Source: Fidelibacterota bacterium (GTDB taxonomy: Bacteria; Fidelibacterota; Marinisomatia; Marinisomatales; JACNKV01). From it: 33,920 nucleotides of DNA. A program made the position numbers and the translations under genes. Below are positions 8,958-17,984 of the stretch, piece after piece. The number at the start of each line of letters is the position of its first letter. The first letter of the stretch is position 1. The stretch spans positions 1 to 33,920 of the forward strand of contig JACNKV010000088.1 in the NCBI GenBank assembly GCA_014381855.1, written 5' to 3'. Under the pieces are notes generated by a model. It had not been told where the DNA came from and made no database searches. It saw only the letters and a program-made list of their open reading frames with translations.

Positions 8958-9680
8958 ATGAAACATCGCTTCATACTCCTTACCTTTTTATTTGGTTCCG
9001 GGCTGCATGCCCAGTGGCCGTCGTTTGATGTTAGCAACGCTGTCGGTTCGGATTTCACGGACAAAACAACGCCCTATTTTTCAATGATCTCATCCGAAAT
9101 CGGCTCTCATCCGTTTGTCTTGCGTACAGCGGACTATCGATTTCGAGCAGGAGGTTCTTATCATTATTATCTGCCATATCCAAAATATGAATATGCCCAA
9201 CAGCAACGCGGCGGGCTCCCTTTTGCAGAGGGCATCATCATTGTTACCTCTAATCTTGCGCTGCACGGTATGGTTTCCGGTGTTGCTCAATCCACCGGGT
9301 CTGAACAATCTTTTGTTCACATTCAAGGGTGGGGCTTTCGGCTGTTTCTCACGGACACTCCCGGCAATGACTGGAGCCTGTCAACAAGATTTTCCACATT
9401 GAACAACCCAAAAAATTATCGTCTGACAACATTGGATGCAATGTTAGATAAAGAATGGCAGATTTCAACATTTCATCTTAGAACAGGATTGGGTTCCAAT
9501 ACGTATAAGGCTGCGATTTTCATAGATACAGAACCTGCCCCCTCAACGGTTCGCGGTTTTACACCTTATGTCTCGCTCGGTGCTGTTTTTTGGTTTCAAT
9601 CCATTGTATTTACCCCGGATATGCGTCTTTCCAACAACGGCGTTCAACTTACTTTATCATTACAAAAAGGATTTCATTGA
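8958..9680 (+). CDS. Exported protein of unknown function, possible small beta-barrel
   Basis: About 240 residues from ATG 8958, chosen because it gives a clean signal peptide, MKHRFILLTFLFGSGLHA, followed by Gln. An upstream ATG at 8925 would add 11 residues. The mature protein is rich in aromatic and alternating polar/hydrophobic residues (for example YRFRAGGSYHYYLPYPKYEY and the terminal VQLTLSLQKG), suggesting beta-strands of an outer-membrane or periplasmic protein. I recognise no family. It lies between lpxA and dxr, and its TGA shares a base with the dxr ATG, so it is co-translated with envelope genes. A role in the outer membrane is an inference only. Confidence 0.75.
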   Translation: MKHRFILLTFLFGSGLHAQWPSFDVSNAVGSDFTDKTTPYFSMISSEIGSHPFVLRTADYRFRAGGSYHYYLPYPKYEYAQQQRGGLPFAEGIIIVTSNLALHGMVSGVAQSTGSEQSFVHIQGWGFRLFLTDTPGNDWSLSTRFSTLNNPKNYRLTTLDAMLDKEWQISTFHLRTGLGSNTYKAAIFIDTEPAPSTVRGFTPYVSLGAVFWFQSIVFTPDMRLSNNGVQLTLSLQKGFH

Positions 9681-10843
9681 TGTCGCGTGTACTTTCCATT
9701 TTAGGGTCAACGGGTTCTATTGGTGTTAATGCACTTCATGTTGTAAAAAATCTTAACCAAGAGCTCAACGTTAAATATTTATCGGCTCACAAAAACAGTC
9801 AGCGGTTAATCGAGCAGGCGAAAGAATTCCGCCCGGATGCCGTTGCGGTTGTTGATACGGTTGCCGCAAAAGAGGTTCAAGGCGCATTAAAGTCAGAAGC
9901 GATTGAAGTGCTCTCAGGACGTGATGGACTTTTAGAGCTTGCCTGTCGTCAAGATGTCGACATTTTAGTCAATGGATTGGTGGGTTCAGCAGGAATGGAA
10001 CCAACGATTAAGGCCATACGCGCAGGTGTGGATGTGGCATTGAGCAATAAAGAAAGCCTTGTGATGGCTGGGGATATCATCAACAGTGAAAAGGCTGTTT
10101 CCGGCGCAAAGATTTTTCCGGTGGATAGTGAGCACTCAGCAATTTGGCAATGTTTGATTGGAGAAAATATTGGTGAAGTCGAAAAAATTATCCTTACCGG
10201 AAGCGGCGGACCGTTTCGGTCACGCAATATCTCCGATTTTTCATCTATTACAGTCAAAGATGCGCTGAACCATCCAAACTGGTCTATGGGACAAAAAATC
10301 ACGATCGATTCCGCAACGATGATGAATAAAGGATTAGAAGTCATTGAAGCTCGGTGGCTGTTTGACATCTCTGTAGAGAAAATTGATATTGTCATCCACC
10401 CGGAATCGATTATTCATTCAATGGTGGAATTTGTAGATGGGTCTGTAAAAGCACAATTAGGCGTTCCTGACATGAAAGTGCCCATCCAATATGCGCTGAC
10501 TTACCCCAATCATGCACCGGCGACATGGGAGAAGCTAAGCTTACCGGAGATCGGATCGCTTACATTTGAATCTCCGGACTTGGAGAAATTTCCGGCAATA
10601 CAACTGGCGTTTGATGCTCTGAAAAAAGGTGGGTCTTGTCCTGCTGTTCTAAATGTTGCAAATGAGCAAGCGGTCTATAGATTCTTAAAAGGCGACATTC
10701 ATTTTACTGACATTCCGAAAATCATCGACCAAGCCTGTCAAACAATGGCGTTCTTCGAAAAACCCGTCCTGGAGGATATTTTATCTTTGGAACTTGAAAC
10801 CACTCGATTTGTACAAGAATTCGAATCACAATTAAAGGAGTAA
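9680..10843 (+). CDS. dxr: 1-deoxy-D-xylulose 5-phosphate reductoisomerase
   Basis: A 387-residue cytosolic enzyme that converts DXP to 2-C-methylerythritol 4-phosphate with NADPH, the second step of the MEP isoprenoid pathway. The NADPH motif GSTGSIG is at residues 9-15, PVDSEHSAIWQ binds metal and substrate, GSGGPFR follows, and SATMMNKGLEVIEA carries the second metal-binding Glu. The start is ATG 9680 (TGATG junction with the preceding gene), since it puts the Rossmann strand at the N-terminus as in the family. The product feeds the undecaprenyl pathway begun by uppS in the same operon. Confidence 0.96.
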   Translation: MSRVLSILGSTGSIGVNALHVVKNLNQELNVKYLSAHKNSQRLIEQAKEFRPDAVAVVDTVAAKEVQGALKSEAIEVLSGRDGLLELACRQDVDILVNGLVGSAGMEPTIKAIRAGVDVALSNKESLVMAGDIINSEKAVSGAKIFPVDSEHSAIWQCLIGENIGEVEKIILTGSGGPFRSRNISDFSSITVKDALNHPNWSMGQKITIDSATMMNKGLEVIEARWLFDISVEKIDIVIHPESIIHSMVEFVDGSVKAQLGVPDMKVPIQYALTYPNHAPATWEKLSLPEIGSLTFESPDLEKFPAIQLAFDALKKGGSCPAVLNVANEQAVYRFLKGDIHFTDIPKIIDQACQTMAFFEKPVLEDILSLELETTRFVQEFESQLKE

Positions 10844-10850
10844 ACTTTAC

Positions 10851-12023
10851 ATGACATTTTTATGGGCAACTATTGTTGTTATCGGCATCATTGTTATGGT
10901 GCATGAACTGGGGCATTATCTTGCTGCAAGGTCTGTCGGCGTGCGAGTCGAGCGGTTCTCTGTTGGCTTTCCTCCAAGATTTCTGACATTCACATCCGTC
11001 GAAAATGGGTGGGCGTTTCGCCTGTTCTTCTACAAGAAAACTTCTGCCGGACTTGAATGGCAACCTGTCTATACTCATACGTTTTCATCACAAGGTAAAA
11101 AAGGAAGTGGTACCGAATATTGTCTGGCATTAATCCCACTGGGCGGATACGTAAAAATGGCGGGTGTCATCGATGAAAGCATGGACACAAACATCACCCA
11201 CGCTCCAGATGAATTTGCAAGCAAGTCCCCATTGGCACAAATGTGGATTATGAGCGCGGGGGTGCTAATGAACATTGTGTTAGCCTTCACGATTTATACG
11301 GGAATTGCACTTTATACCGGAATACCGGAGGTTAGCACAGAGCCGATGATTGCGAAACTTATCCCTGATCATCCTGCAGAAAAAGCCGGACTAACCCCAG
11401 GGGACAAAGTGCTTCGGGTCAATGGGGAGTCGGTTGATACATGGAAAGATATGACAACTATTATTCATGCTCTGCCGAATTCAGATATTCTCCTCACCGT
11501 GGAGCAAGAAGCACACCAAAAAGATTTCCTGATTCACTCTACGTTTCAAACGGTTGTCAATGATGGTAAAATCGACACGCTTGGGTTCATTGGAATAGCA
11601 CCGGAAATTACGTACCGAGAAAGCAGTATCCCTGAGGCAATTTTTGCAGGAGTACGATCAACCGGCTACGGCTTGGGGCTTATTGTAACGTCCGTACGAA
11701 TGCTGATAACCGGTGATGCGTCTATGAAAGACATGGGCGGACCGATTATGATCGCACAATGGGCAGGTGAAACCGCGAAGGCCGGTTGGATTCCACTTCT
11801 TGGATTTATGGCATTGATAAGTGTCAATCTCGCCTTCATCAACATTCTTCCCATCCCTGCATTGGATGGTGGTCACATCCTGATTACGGCAATTCAAGCC
11901 ATTATTCGCAAACCAATTTCTCTTAGGGTGCGAATGATCATTCAGCAGATTGGAATGGCGTTTCTTCTGGTGCTAATGATTACCGTGATATTTAATGATG
12001 TTTTACGGCTCTTTGGAAATTAA
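10851..12023 (+). CDS. rseP: Site-2 protease RseP (M50 zinc metalloprotease)
   Basis: A 390-residue inner-membrane protease that cleaves anti-sigma factors or signal-peptide remnants within the membrane. HELGH (His18, Glu19, His22) lies in the first helix, and the third zinc ligand is Asp339 in LPIPALDGGH. A periplasmic PDZ domain spans about residues 165-235 (DHPAEKAGLTPGDKVLRVNG). Only one PDZ is visible where E. coli RseP has two, explaining the shorter length. AAGGAG at 10836-10841 sets the ATG. It ends the envelope operon; dxr-rseP adjacency is common in bacteria. Confidence 0.95.
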   Translation: MTFLWATIVVIGIIVMVHELGHYLAARSVGVRVERFSVGFPPRFLTFTSVENGWAFRLFFYKKTSAGLEWQPVYTHTFSSQGKKGSGTEYCLALIPLGGYVKMAGVIDESMDTNITHAPDEFASKSPLAQMWIMSAGVLMNIVLAFTIYTGIALYTGIPEVSTEPMIAKLIPDHPAEKAGLTPGDKVLRVNGESVDTWKDMTTIIHALPNSDILLTVEQEAHQKDFLIHSTFQTVVNDGKIDTLGFIGIAPEITYRESSIPEAIFAGVRSTGYGLGLIVTSVRMLITGDASMKDMGGPIMIAQWAGETAKAGWIPLLGFMALISVNLAFINILPIPALDGGHILITAIQAIIRKPISLRVRMIIQQIGMAFLLVLMITVIFNDVLRLFGN

Positions 12024-12112
12024 GAAGGCTCTCCATTCAACGAACCACAGATTAGATTAATAAAAATAAGACTCATCATATTACTCCGGCGATAATTAGT
12101 CGTGTGAACTTT

Positions 12113-12172
12113 GTACAGACAAGAATGTCTGTACTACGGATTTTTCAGTACAACAGACATTCCTGCCTGTTG
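12113..12172. repeat. Intergenic palindromic repeat pair
   Basis: Two related palindromes lie in the gap between the convergent rseP and DUF3108 genes. The first is a perfect 9-bp hairpin, GTACAGACA (12113-12121) / TGTCTGTAC (12126-12134), with loop AGAA. The second, CAACAG (12151-12156) / CTGTTG (12167-12172), is close to the reverse complement of the first (ACAGACAAGAATGTCTGT against ACAGGCAGGAATGTCTGT), so the two could also pair as one long cruciform. No T-run directly follows, so it is not a classical terminator. The arrangement resembles REP-type elements. Confidence 0.7.
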
Positions 12173-12253
12173 AAAAAGAGTTTAAATAAATTGGGTAATT
12201 AGAAAAAAATGGGAAACGAAAAACAGGAGACGGGCAAGCTTTCGATTTTTAAC

Positions 12254-12994
12254 TCAATGTGCTATTTTTACCGATTTCATTTTTAACAGCATCGATCCGA
12301 ATTTCATCTTAACTTGAATTTTAACCGGGAGATGTCGATCATCTTCGCTTAACCAAATAATCATTTCGCCTTGATTTTTCAGGAGCGAATTTTTCTCTTT
12401 GAATGGCTTGATAATCCAGCAAGTAAATTGACCCGCAGACGTCCTAATGGTTTCCTTCCCGGACACGAACACTTGAAAATCTATAAGCGTTTGATTGTCT
12501 GCCGTTGTAAAATCATAGGTTTGCCCGACCGTTAACGGCAATGTCCTAAAATAATATAGCAAGGAATATGGATCACGGATGGGTTGTCTCAGGCGAAATG
12601 TGTCTTTATCACAAACAGCCAGCGAATCTCTGTAATAAAAACTCGATGTGGTTTTTTGTCTATACGACCCCTCACGAATGGACTTTGTAACTTTATGTGT
12701 GATAAATGATTCAGTATCCAGCCAAATATTGATCTCATCTCTCACTTTATAAAGTCTATCCGCCATTTTTCCCGTCTTTATTTTATAGCGAATTTGCGTA
12801 GCAGGTATTTGTTTTAGTGTGTCAATTCCAACAACGGACAGTGTCGCAGTCCCTGCCGGGATGTAATTAAAAAACGCATCGTAGGTAAGTTTTTCTCCAA
12901 CTTGAAACGGTGGTGTCTTCTCTGAAAATCCTATCGCAGTAATAATTACGGCGACAGCAACAAAATACTTTGCTCTATTTTGACGTGTTTTCAT
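12254..12994 (-). CDS. DUF3108 domain exported protein
   Basis: A 246-residue protein with a basic N-terminus and hydrophobic segment (~10-24), so exported or membrane-anchored. FQVGEKLTYDAFFNYIPAGTATL and the following beta-rich body match my memory of DUF3108, a lipocalin-like beta-barrel family of unknown function common in FCB bacteria and proteobacteria. The ATG overlaps the tsaC stop as ATGA (12991-12994), so the two are translationally coupled. It is the last gene of a three-gene minus-strand unit with the acyltransferase, which may point to an envelope role (inference). Confidence 0.82.
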   Translation of the reverse strand: MKTRQNRAKYFVAVAVIITAIGFSEKTPPFQVGEKLTYDAFFNYIPAGTATLSVVGIDTLKQIPATQIRYKIKTGKMADRLYKVRDEINIWLDTESFITHKVTKSIREGSYRQKTTSSFYYRDSLAVCDKDTFRLRQPIRDPYSLLYYFRTLPLTVGQTYDFTTADNQTLIDFQVFVSGKETIRTSAGQFTCWIIKPFKEKNSLLKNQGEMIIWLSEDDRHLPVKIQVKMKFGSMLLKMKSVKIAH

Positions 12995-13563
12995 CGAATC
13001 CGAATTAATGTGTTTTTCTGAATTTTATATATCTGCGATCCCTTAGATGTCTGGAGGACGCCGTCGGCAATAATTAGCTCAACGTCATTGCGAAATACTT
13101 TTTCAATTTCATTTGGGTCTTGCAAGGGAGATTGTCCGAAACGATTCACACTTGTCGTTGTAATCGGCGCATCAAGTTCTGCGACAAGTTGAGGTGAAAA
13201 CGAATTTCCCGGGATACGAATCCCAAGTGTTTGATCTTCACCAAGAATCAACGGGTGGACAATCCCCGGTTTAACATGAGCAATAAGTGTCGTTGCTCCG
13301 CCCAATACAGATTTCGCTAAATTTAGCTCATCGTTAGATACATCCAACCAGGACAAAGCCATGTCCTTATTTGCTGCGATAACACTCATAGGACCCGTTC
13401 GTTCTTTCAATGTGTTTAAGTTAAGAATTGCCTCTTTGTTTGTGGCATCTACTCCGAATCCGTAGAGCGTATCTGTTGGATATACTAAAATGTTCCCAGA
13501 TAGAATTACCGAAGCCGCGTTGCGCAATGCCTCGTTGTGATTTATGTCGATAATCTTAATCAT
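12991..13563 (-). CDS. tsaC: TsaC/YrdC-type L-threonylcarbamoyladenylate synthase
   Basis: A 190-residue cytosolic enzyme making threonylcarbamoyl-AMP from Thr, bicarbonate and ATP for the t6A37 modification of ANN-decoding tRNAs. The signature YPTDTLYGFGVDA is near residues 28-40, followed by KERTGPMSVIA and SVNRFGQSP. Length equals the short TsaC form; the C-terminal Sua5 domain is absent. ATG 13563 overlaps the acyltransferase stop (ATGA) and is preferred over an upstream in-frame start at 13602, which would add 13 unlike-family residues. Confidence 0.93.
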   Translation of the reverse strand: MIKIIDINHNEALRNAASVILSGNILVYPTDTLYGFGVDATNKEAILNLNTLKERTGPMSVIAANKDMALSWLDVSNDELNLAKSVLGGATTLIAHVKPGIVHPLILGEDQTLGIRIPGNSFSPQLVAELDAPITTTSVNRFGQSPLQDPNEIEKVFRNDVELIIADGVLQTSKGSQIYKIQKNTLIRIR

Positions 13564-14414
13564 CCGTCTGTCGGTTTTGTTTTCCATCGTCGGTGAAACC
13601 AAAAATATTGCTCAGGATGTTTTCTTATCCTTGTCTCAAGTAAGGTTGTATATGCCTGCGTAATTTCCTGAATGCTTGCCTTATTTGAAATATCAATCAC
13701 TTCACATTCTACCACATAATCTCTGGCAGGTGTTTCGTGACTCACAATAAAAACAATAGGGGCATTTGTCTCTTGATAAAACCGTGCAGCCCCTTTCGGG
13801 GTAGATGAGGGTTGTCCCATAAAATCTACGAATACTCCCCGTTTTTTTGCATCTTGGTCGCTGGCTAATCCTAAAATGTGCCCTCTCTTTAACACATGAT
13901 ACATTTTTTCAATCGGTTCTTTTCGCAAAAGATGCCGAATACCACTTTGTTCCCGTAGCTCCCTAAAAAACAGATCTGCTCCCCGATTTCTTTGCTTGTT
14001 TACCACCACAACCACAGGATAGTTTTGCCTGCCCATCCAATCCATTAATATTTCCCAGGGACCAAAATGCCCCGTAACCAGGATGATGCCTTTACCTTTT
14101 TTAAGTGCCGAATCAAAATTCTCTTTCCCCTTTATTGTTATAGAGGAGTCTACAGGAAATGAGAGAAACTGAATGAAGTTTTTTGCAAAAAAGCTGTAAG
14201 CGTTTTTTAATACATTTATGTTCCGGTTTAAAGACCTCTCGGGAAAAGCCCGGATTATATTTTGTAAGGCAACTTCTTTTCTCAGCGGAATATGATGATA
14301 AAGAAACGACGCAAGTCGTTCCGAAAACAACTGTCTGGATGAAACGGACATTGACCGGAGCCATCGCGATACTGTTTTCAAAAGAAAATAGGTGAGTGTA
14401 TGTAGTGGACTCAT
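13560..14414 (-). CDS. Lysophospholipid/lauroyl (Kdo)2-lipid A acyltransferase family
   Basis: A 284-residue LpxL/LpxM/HtrB-family inner-membrane acyltransferase, expected to add a secondary acyl chain to lipid A. The catalytic HX4E motif is visible as GHFGPWE (~residues 117-123). RNRG, SDQDAKKRG and FMGQPSSTPKGAA are the conserved downstream blocks, and the protein ends with YFWFHRRWKTKP, a family hallmark. Which acyl position it serves cannot be told from sequence. It is the first gene of the minus-strand unit, divergent from nfeD across a 96-base gap that should hold both promoters. Confidence 0.9.
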   Translation of the reverse strand: MSPLHTLTYFLLKTVSRWLRSMSVSSRQLFSERLASFLYHHIPLRKEVALQNIIRAFPERSLNRNINVLKNAYSFFAKNFIQFLSFPVDSSITIKGKENFDSALKKGKGIILVTGHFGPWEILMDWMGRQNYPVVVVVNKQRNRGADLFFRELREQSGIRHLLRKEPIEKMYHVLKRGHILGLASDQDAKKRGVFVDFMGQPSSTPKGAARFYQETNAPIVFIVSHETPARDYVVECEVIDISNKASIQEITQAYTTLLETRIRKHPEQYFWFHRRWKTKPTDG

Positions 14415-14510
14415 TTTTCAATAGTTCTTATCACATGCAATGCGAAATCTAAGATAAATTCCTGGTGAACTACATTGGTTTTATGAACAAATTCCATTAA
14501 ACTTAACCCT

Positions 14511-15872
14511 ATGAAAAACTCTATATACAGCCTTCTTATTCTTCTCGCGGTCGGTTTTGCTGATTCCAAGCCGTTGGTTTACAAGATTCCGATTCAAGGT
14601 ACCATTGATTTAGGACTTCCGCCGTTCATTGAACGGGTCATCGAAACCGCCGAAAATGAAAAAGCCTCGGCAATCATTTTCGACATAGATACGTTCGGAG
14701 GACGAGTCGATGCCGCTACTCAGATCAAGGATGCTATCCTAAGTTCAAAGGTGCAAACCATTGCCTTTATTAACCGTCGGGCAATCTCTGCCGGAGCGTT
14801 GATTTCACTCTCCTGTGAAAAAATATACATGACCGGTGGCGGGACTATCGGCGCCGCAACTGCTGTGGATATGCAGGGAAATAAAGGCACCGAAAAAGTT
14901 ATTAGCTACATGCGGGAGGAAATGGCATCCACAGCGGAAGCACGAGACCGCAATGTCGACATCGCCAAAGGTATGGTGGACGAAGAATTGTCCTTTACAC
15001 ATTTGGTTATCGAAAGTGATTCGGTGGAAGTTGCCGATCTTGAAGGACGAAAAGAAGGGAAATTAATTACCTTAACCACCGAATTAGCGATAAAATACAA
15101 TATGGCAGATGGTGAATTTGAAACCTTTGACGATGTGTTAACAGCGCTGGGTTTGGAAAATGCGGAAATTCGCGTTGCAAAAGAGAATTGGTCAGAAAAT
15201 CTGGTACGGTTTTTAACGAATCCTGTTGTCGCTTCTCTGCTGATGACTTTCGGTTTCCTTGGAATTTTATTTGAACTGCAAAGTCCCGGATGGGGGATTC
15301 CTGGCACCTTTGGCGCTGTGTGCTTGGCGTTATCTTTGGGCTCATCCTACATCGTCGAACTGGCAACGATGAGTGACTTAATCATTATTTTACTTGGCGT
15401 GGTGCTTCTCTTGTTAGAAGCATTGGTAATCCCGGGATTCGGTATCGCCGGAATTGCCGGTATCGGAATTATCCTTTGGGGGCTTTACGAATTATTATTA
15501 CCCGAAGTTCCAGTGGGTAAGGAGGTTACATCTATGGCATTAACAGGATTAACCATCGGGATTATCGGAGGAATTATCGGACTGATTTTATTGTTCCGTC
15601 TGATGATCAAGACAAAGTTTTGGGCAAAGCTGACCGCCCCCGGCATTGAAAGTGTCGAACAAGGATACAACACATCCGTTGGATGGGAAAACCTGAAAGG
15701 GAAACAAGGTGTCGCGACTACAGATTTACGTCCGTCTGGCTGGGTTTCTGTCGAAGATCAGCGAGTCTTTGTTGTGAGTGAGGGAGATTTCATTACAAAA
15801 GGCGACACGGTAACCATCCTGTCTGTGGACGGAAACCGTGTTGTAGTAAGGTCATTAAATCAAAATAAGTAG
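14511..15872 (+). CDS. nfeD: NfeD family protein (membrane ClpP-class protease)
   Basis: A 453-residue membrane protein. A signal peptide (~1-17) leads to a ClpP-like protease domain (~20-230) with GGRVDAATQIK and likely nucleophile Ser93 in RAISAGALIS; I could not assign the lysine of the dyad confidently. Four to five membrane helices follow (~235-375), then an OB-fold NfeD-C domain (~395-450) with KGDTVTILSVDGNRVVV. The full-length form normally pairs with a flotillin or stomatin, and floA lies 9 bases downstream. Together they are thought to organise membrane microdomains. The start ATG 14511 begins the signal peptide. Confidence 0.93.
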   Translation: MKNSIYSLLILLAVGFADSKPLVYKIPIQGTIDLGLPPFIERVIETAENEKASAIIFDIDTFGGRVDAATQIKDAILSSKVQTIAFINRRAISAGALISLSCEKIYMTGGGTIGAATAVDMQGNKGTEKVISYMREEMASTAEARDRNVDIAKGMVDEELSFTHLVIESDSVEVADLEGRKEGKLITLTTELAIKYNMADGEFETFDDVLTALGLENAEIRVAKENWSENLVRFLTNPVVASLLMTFGFLGILFELQSPGWGIPGTFGAVCLALSLGSSYIVELATMSDLIIILLGVVLLLLEALVIPGFGIAGIAGIGIILWGLYELLLPEVPVGKEVTSMALTGLTIGIIGGIIGLILLFRLMIKTKFWAKLTAPGIESVEQGYNTSVGWENLKGKQGVATTDLRPSGWVSVEDQRVFVVSEGDFITKGDTVTILSVDGNRVVVRSLNQNK

Positions 15873-15881
15873 GAGAAAATC

Positions 15882-16904
15882 ATGAGTATCATATCAGTCA
15901 TTATGTTAGCCTTTGTGCTATTTTTCGTTGTTACCATAATGTATTTCGTCCCGGTGGGGATGTGGATACAGGCAATTGTCAGTCTTGGTTTAGGCAAGAT
16001 TACCATCATAGACCTCATCCGTATGCGGTTGCGGAAAATTCCACCCAGATTAGTCGTGGACGGTGTTATTAATGCACACAAAGCCGGTCTGGAAGATATT
16101 TCCACAGAATTACTGGAAACCCATTTCCTTGCAGGTGGAAACGTAGCCAATGTTGTGTCCGCAATGATCGCGGCAAGTAAGGCAAATATCGATTTACCTT
16201 TCACAACATCCACGGCTATTGATCTTGCCGGAAGAGATGTAAAAACCGCCGTGCAAACCAGCGTGTATCCAAAAGTGATTGATGCCCCAAAAGACGGTAC
16301 TCTTGCCGCAGTCGCCAAAGACGGGATTGAAGTAAAAGCCAGAGCGCGGGTCACGGTTCGAACAAACATCCCCGGACTGGTCGGCGGTGCCACGGATGAA
16401 ACAATTATCGCGCGAGTCGGTGAAGGAATCGTCAGCGCCATCGGTTCATCTGCAACCTATAAAGCAGTTCTCGAAAATCCGGATAATATCTCCAAAGCTG
16501 TTCTGTCAAAAGGCTTGGATGCTGGGACGGCGTATGAAATTTTGTCTATTGATATTGCCGATGTAGATGTCGGAAAAAATATCGGCGCACGGCTTCAGGC
16601 AGATCAGGCACAGGCAGATTTACGCGTAGCTCAGGCACGGGCAGAAACACGCCGAGCTATGGCAGTTGCTGAGGAGCAGGAAATGAAAGCCAGAACGCAG
16701 GAAATGCAGGCGAAAGTTGTCGAAGCTGAAGCCGAAGTTCCAAAGGCGATGTCGCAGGCCTTCCGTGAAGGCAATCTTGGAATCTTTGATTATTACAACA
16801 TGCAGAATATCAAAGCCGATACCGGGATGAGGCGCTCCATTTCAGGGGAAGATAAAAACAAATCGACCGAAGCTCCGGAAGACCACGAAGAGAATCTACT
16901 GTAA
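15882..16904 (+). CDS. floA: Flotillin-like protein FloA
   Basis: A 340-residue lipid-raft scaffold (B. subtilis FloA is 331). An N-terminal hydrophobic hairpin (~4-38) anchors it. The SPFH/PHB domain runs ~45-220 ([35 protein letters not shown]), followed by a coiled coil rich in Ala/Glu/Gln (~228-290; [20 protein letters not shown]). A disordered charged tail closes the protein. AGGAGA at 15872-15877 overlaps the nfeD stop, so the pair is coupled. NfeD with flotillin is a recognised pair. Confidence 0.96.
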   Translation: MSIISVIMLAFVLFFVVTIMYFVPVGMWIQAIVSLGLGKITIIDLIRMRLRKIPPRLVVDGVINAHKAGLEDISTELLETHFLAGGNVANVVSAMIAASKANIDLPFTTSTAIDLAGRDVKTAVQTSVYPKVIDAPKDGTLAAVAKDGIEVKARARVTVRTNIPGLVGGATDETIIARVGEGIVSAIGSSATYKAVLENPDNISKAVLSKGLDAGTAYEILSIDIADVDVGKNIGARLQADQAQADLRVAQARAETRRAMAVAEEQEMKARTQEMQAKVVEAEAEVPKAMSQAFREGNLGIFDYYNMQNIKADTGMRRSISGEDKNKSTEAPEDHEENLL

Positions 16905-16975
16905 GTAGAAAGTGAATGAGATTGGGTTTTTTCTCCACGCTCTCTGCTATTAGCTATTAAAGAGGTGATGTAAAC

Positions 16976-17428
16976 ATGGAAGGCATCGGTTACTGGTTAT
17001 TCCTTTTGGTTCTGTATTCTCTGTCAATGCTGGCAAAGAAACGTAAGCAAAAACAAGCATGGCAGGAGTTGGAACAACAGGAAGAAGGTCAACCCCCACC
17101 GCAACAACCAACAATGCCCGGCTTTTTGCAGGATATTTTCGATGACATGGTCGAAACAAAGGCTGAGGCGAAGATTAAAGGTGAGCCTGAGTATGATGAG
17201 GAAATCACAATTGAACCACCACCATCTAAACCGGTGTATGTACAGCCGAAACCGGTTGAGCATGAACATTCTATTAAGTGGAAACATTCGCAATTTTCCG
17301 AACCGAAAAAAGCACCCACAACCTCAAAACTGATGAGTGCATTAAAACACCCGAACGGACTGAAACAGGCAATCCTGCTTAAAGAAATTTTGGGTAAACC
17401 ACGCGCACTGAGGAAGAAGGTTCGGTAG
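16976..17428 (+). CDS. Small proline-rich membrane protein of unknown function
   Basis: A 150-residue protein with one N-terminal transmembrane helix (~4-19), a basic stop-transfer (KKRKQK), a Gln/Pro-rich disordered middle (~30-105) and a conserved-looking C-terminal helix, LKQAILLKEILGKPRALR (~129-146). That end motif recalls short tails in other uncharacterised bacterial proteins, from memory only. AGAGGTGATG just upstream supports the ATG. It follows floA by 71 bases in the same direction, so it may be a third member of the NfeD-flotillin system; this is an inference from position and membrane topology. Confidence 0.75.
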   Translation: MEGIGYWLFLLVLYSLSMLAKKRKQKQAWQELEQQEEGQPPPQQPTMPGFLQDIFDDMVETKAEAKIKGEPEYDEEITIEPPPSKPVYVQPKPVEHEHSIKWKHSQFSEPKKAPTTSKLMSALKHPNGLKQAILLKEILGKPRALRKKVR

Positions 17429-17456
17429 ATAATCGAAAAAAGCCAGACAGATTGTT

Positions 17457-17972
17457 GTGTCTATAATAAATACACTATCGTATAGAGTAGCAAAAAATGT
17501 CGATCTGTCCGTAATTGTTGAAATTTACAATAGTATTATTGATGAAAAGGAGCTTACAGCTGACTTATCAAGATTTACCGTTAAGGATAAGCGATCATGG
17601 TTTTTGTCCCATTCAGCTACACCCTATCAACTATATGTTGTGGAAAGAAGTGCAACGATTGTAGGATATTTTTATTTTTCACCGTGGAGAAGTGGCAGGG
17701 AAGCATTGGGAGGGACAGCTGAAGTGTCCTATTATCTACAAAAGGAATCCCGCAGAAAAGGGATTGGTCGATATATACTTCAGCAAGCCATTCGTATTGC
17801 AAGAGAAAACGGGCTGATAAATCTTTTGGCAATATTATTGGACATAAACATACCCAGCATGAAATTGTTGGAATCGGAAGGCTTCGTAATTGTTGGTAGA
17901 ATTCCGAACATAGCTGTGATAAATGACAAGGTTTGCGGTCAATTATTAATGATAAAACCACTAATAGCGTGA
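17457..17972 (+). CDS. GNAT family N-acetyltransferase (PAT/MnaT-like)
   Basis: About 171 residues in the GNAT fold. VAKNVDLSVIVEIYNSII at the N-terminus resembles the phosphinothricin acetyltransferase/MnaT subfamily, and the acetyl-CoA site is visible as RRKGIGRYILQQAI (~104-117). SMKLLESEGF (motif B) follows. The substrate is not predictable. The GTG start at 17457 has no clear Shine-Dalgarno and is uncertain by a few codons. The gene is visibly more AT-rich than its neighbours, with TATA-rich stretches, which could mean later acquisition. A DUF3795 gene follows after 12 bases. Confidence 0.85.
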   Translation: MSIINTLSYRVAKNVDLSVIVEIYNSIIDEKELTADLSRFTVKDKRSWFLSHSATPYQLYVVERSATIVGYFYFSPWRSGREALGGTAEVSYYLQKESRRKGIGRYILQQAIRIARENGLINLLAILLDINIPSMKLLESEGFVIVGRIPNIAVINDKVCGQLLMIKPLIA

Positions 17973-17984
17973 AAGTATTATGGT

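Noticed and set aside
9590..9679. Upstream GTG extension of dxr by 30 codons
   Set aside because: It overlaps the preceding gene and adds residues foreign to Dxr; ATG 9680 places the NADPH motif correctly.
15860..16441. Open frame of 193 codons on the minus strand opposite floA
   Set aside because: It is the antisense shadow of a clear FloA coding region, has no ribosome site and encodes a low-complexity Ser/Thr/Ala-rich sequence.
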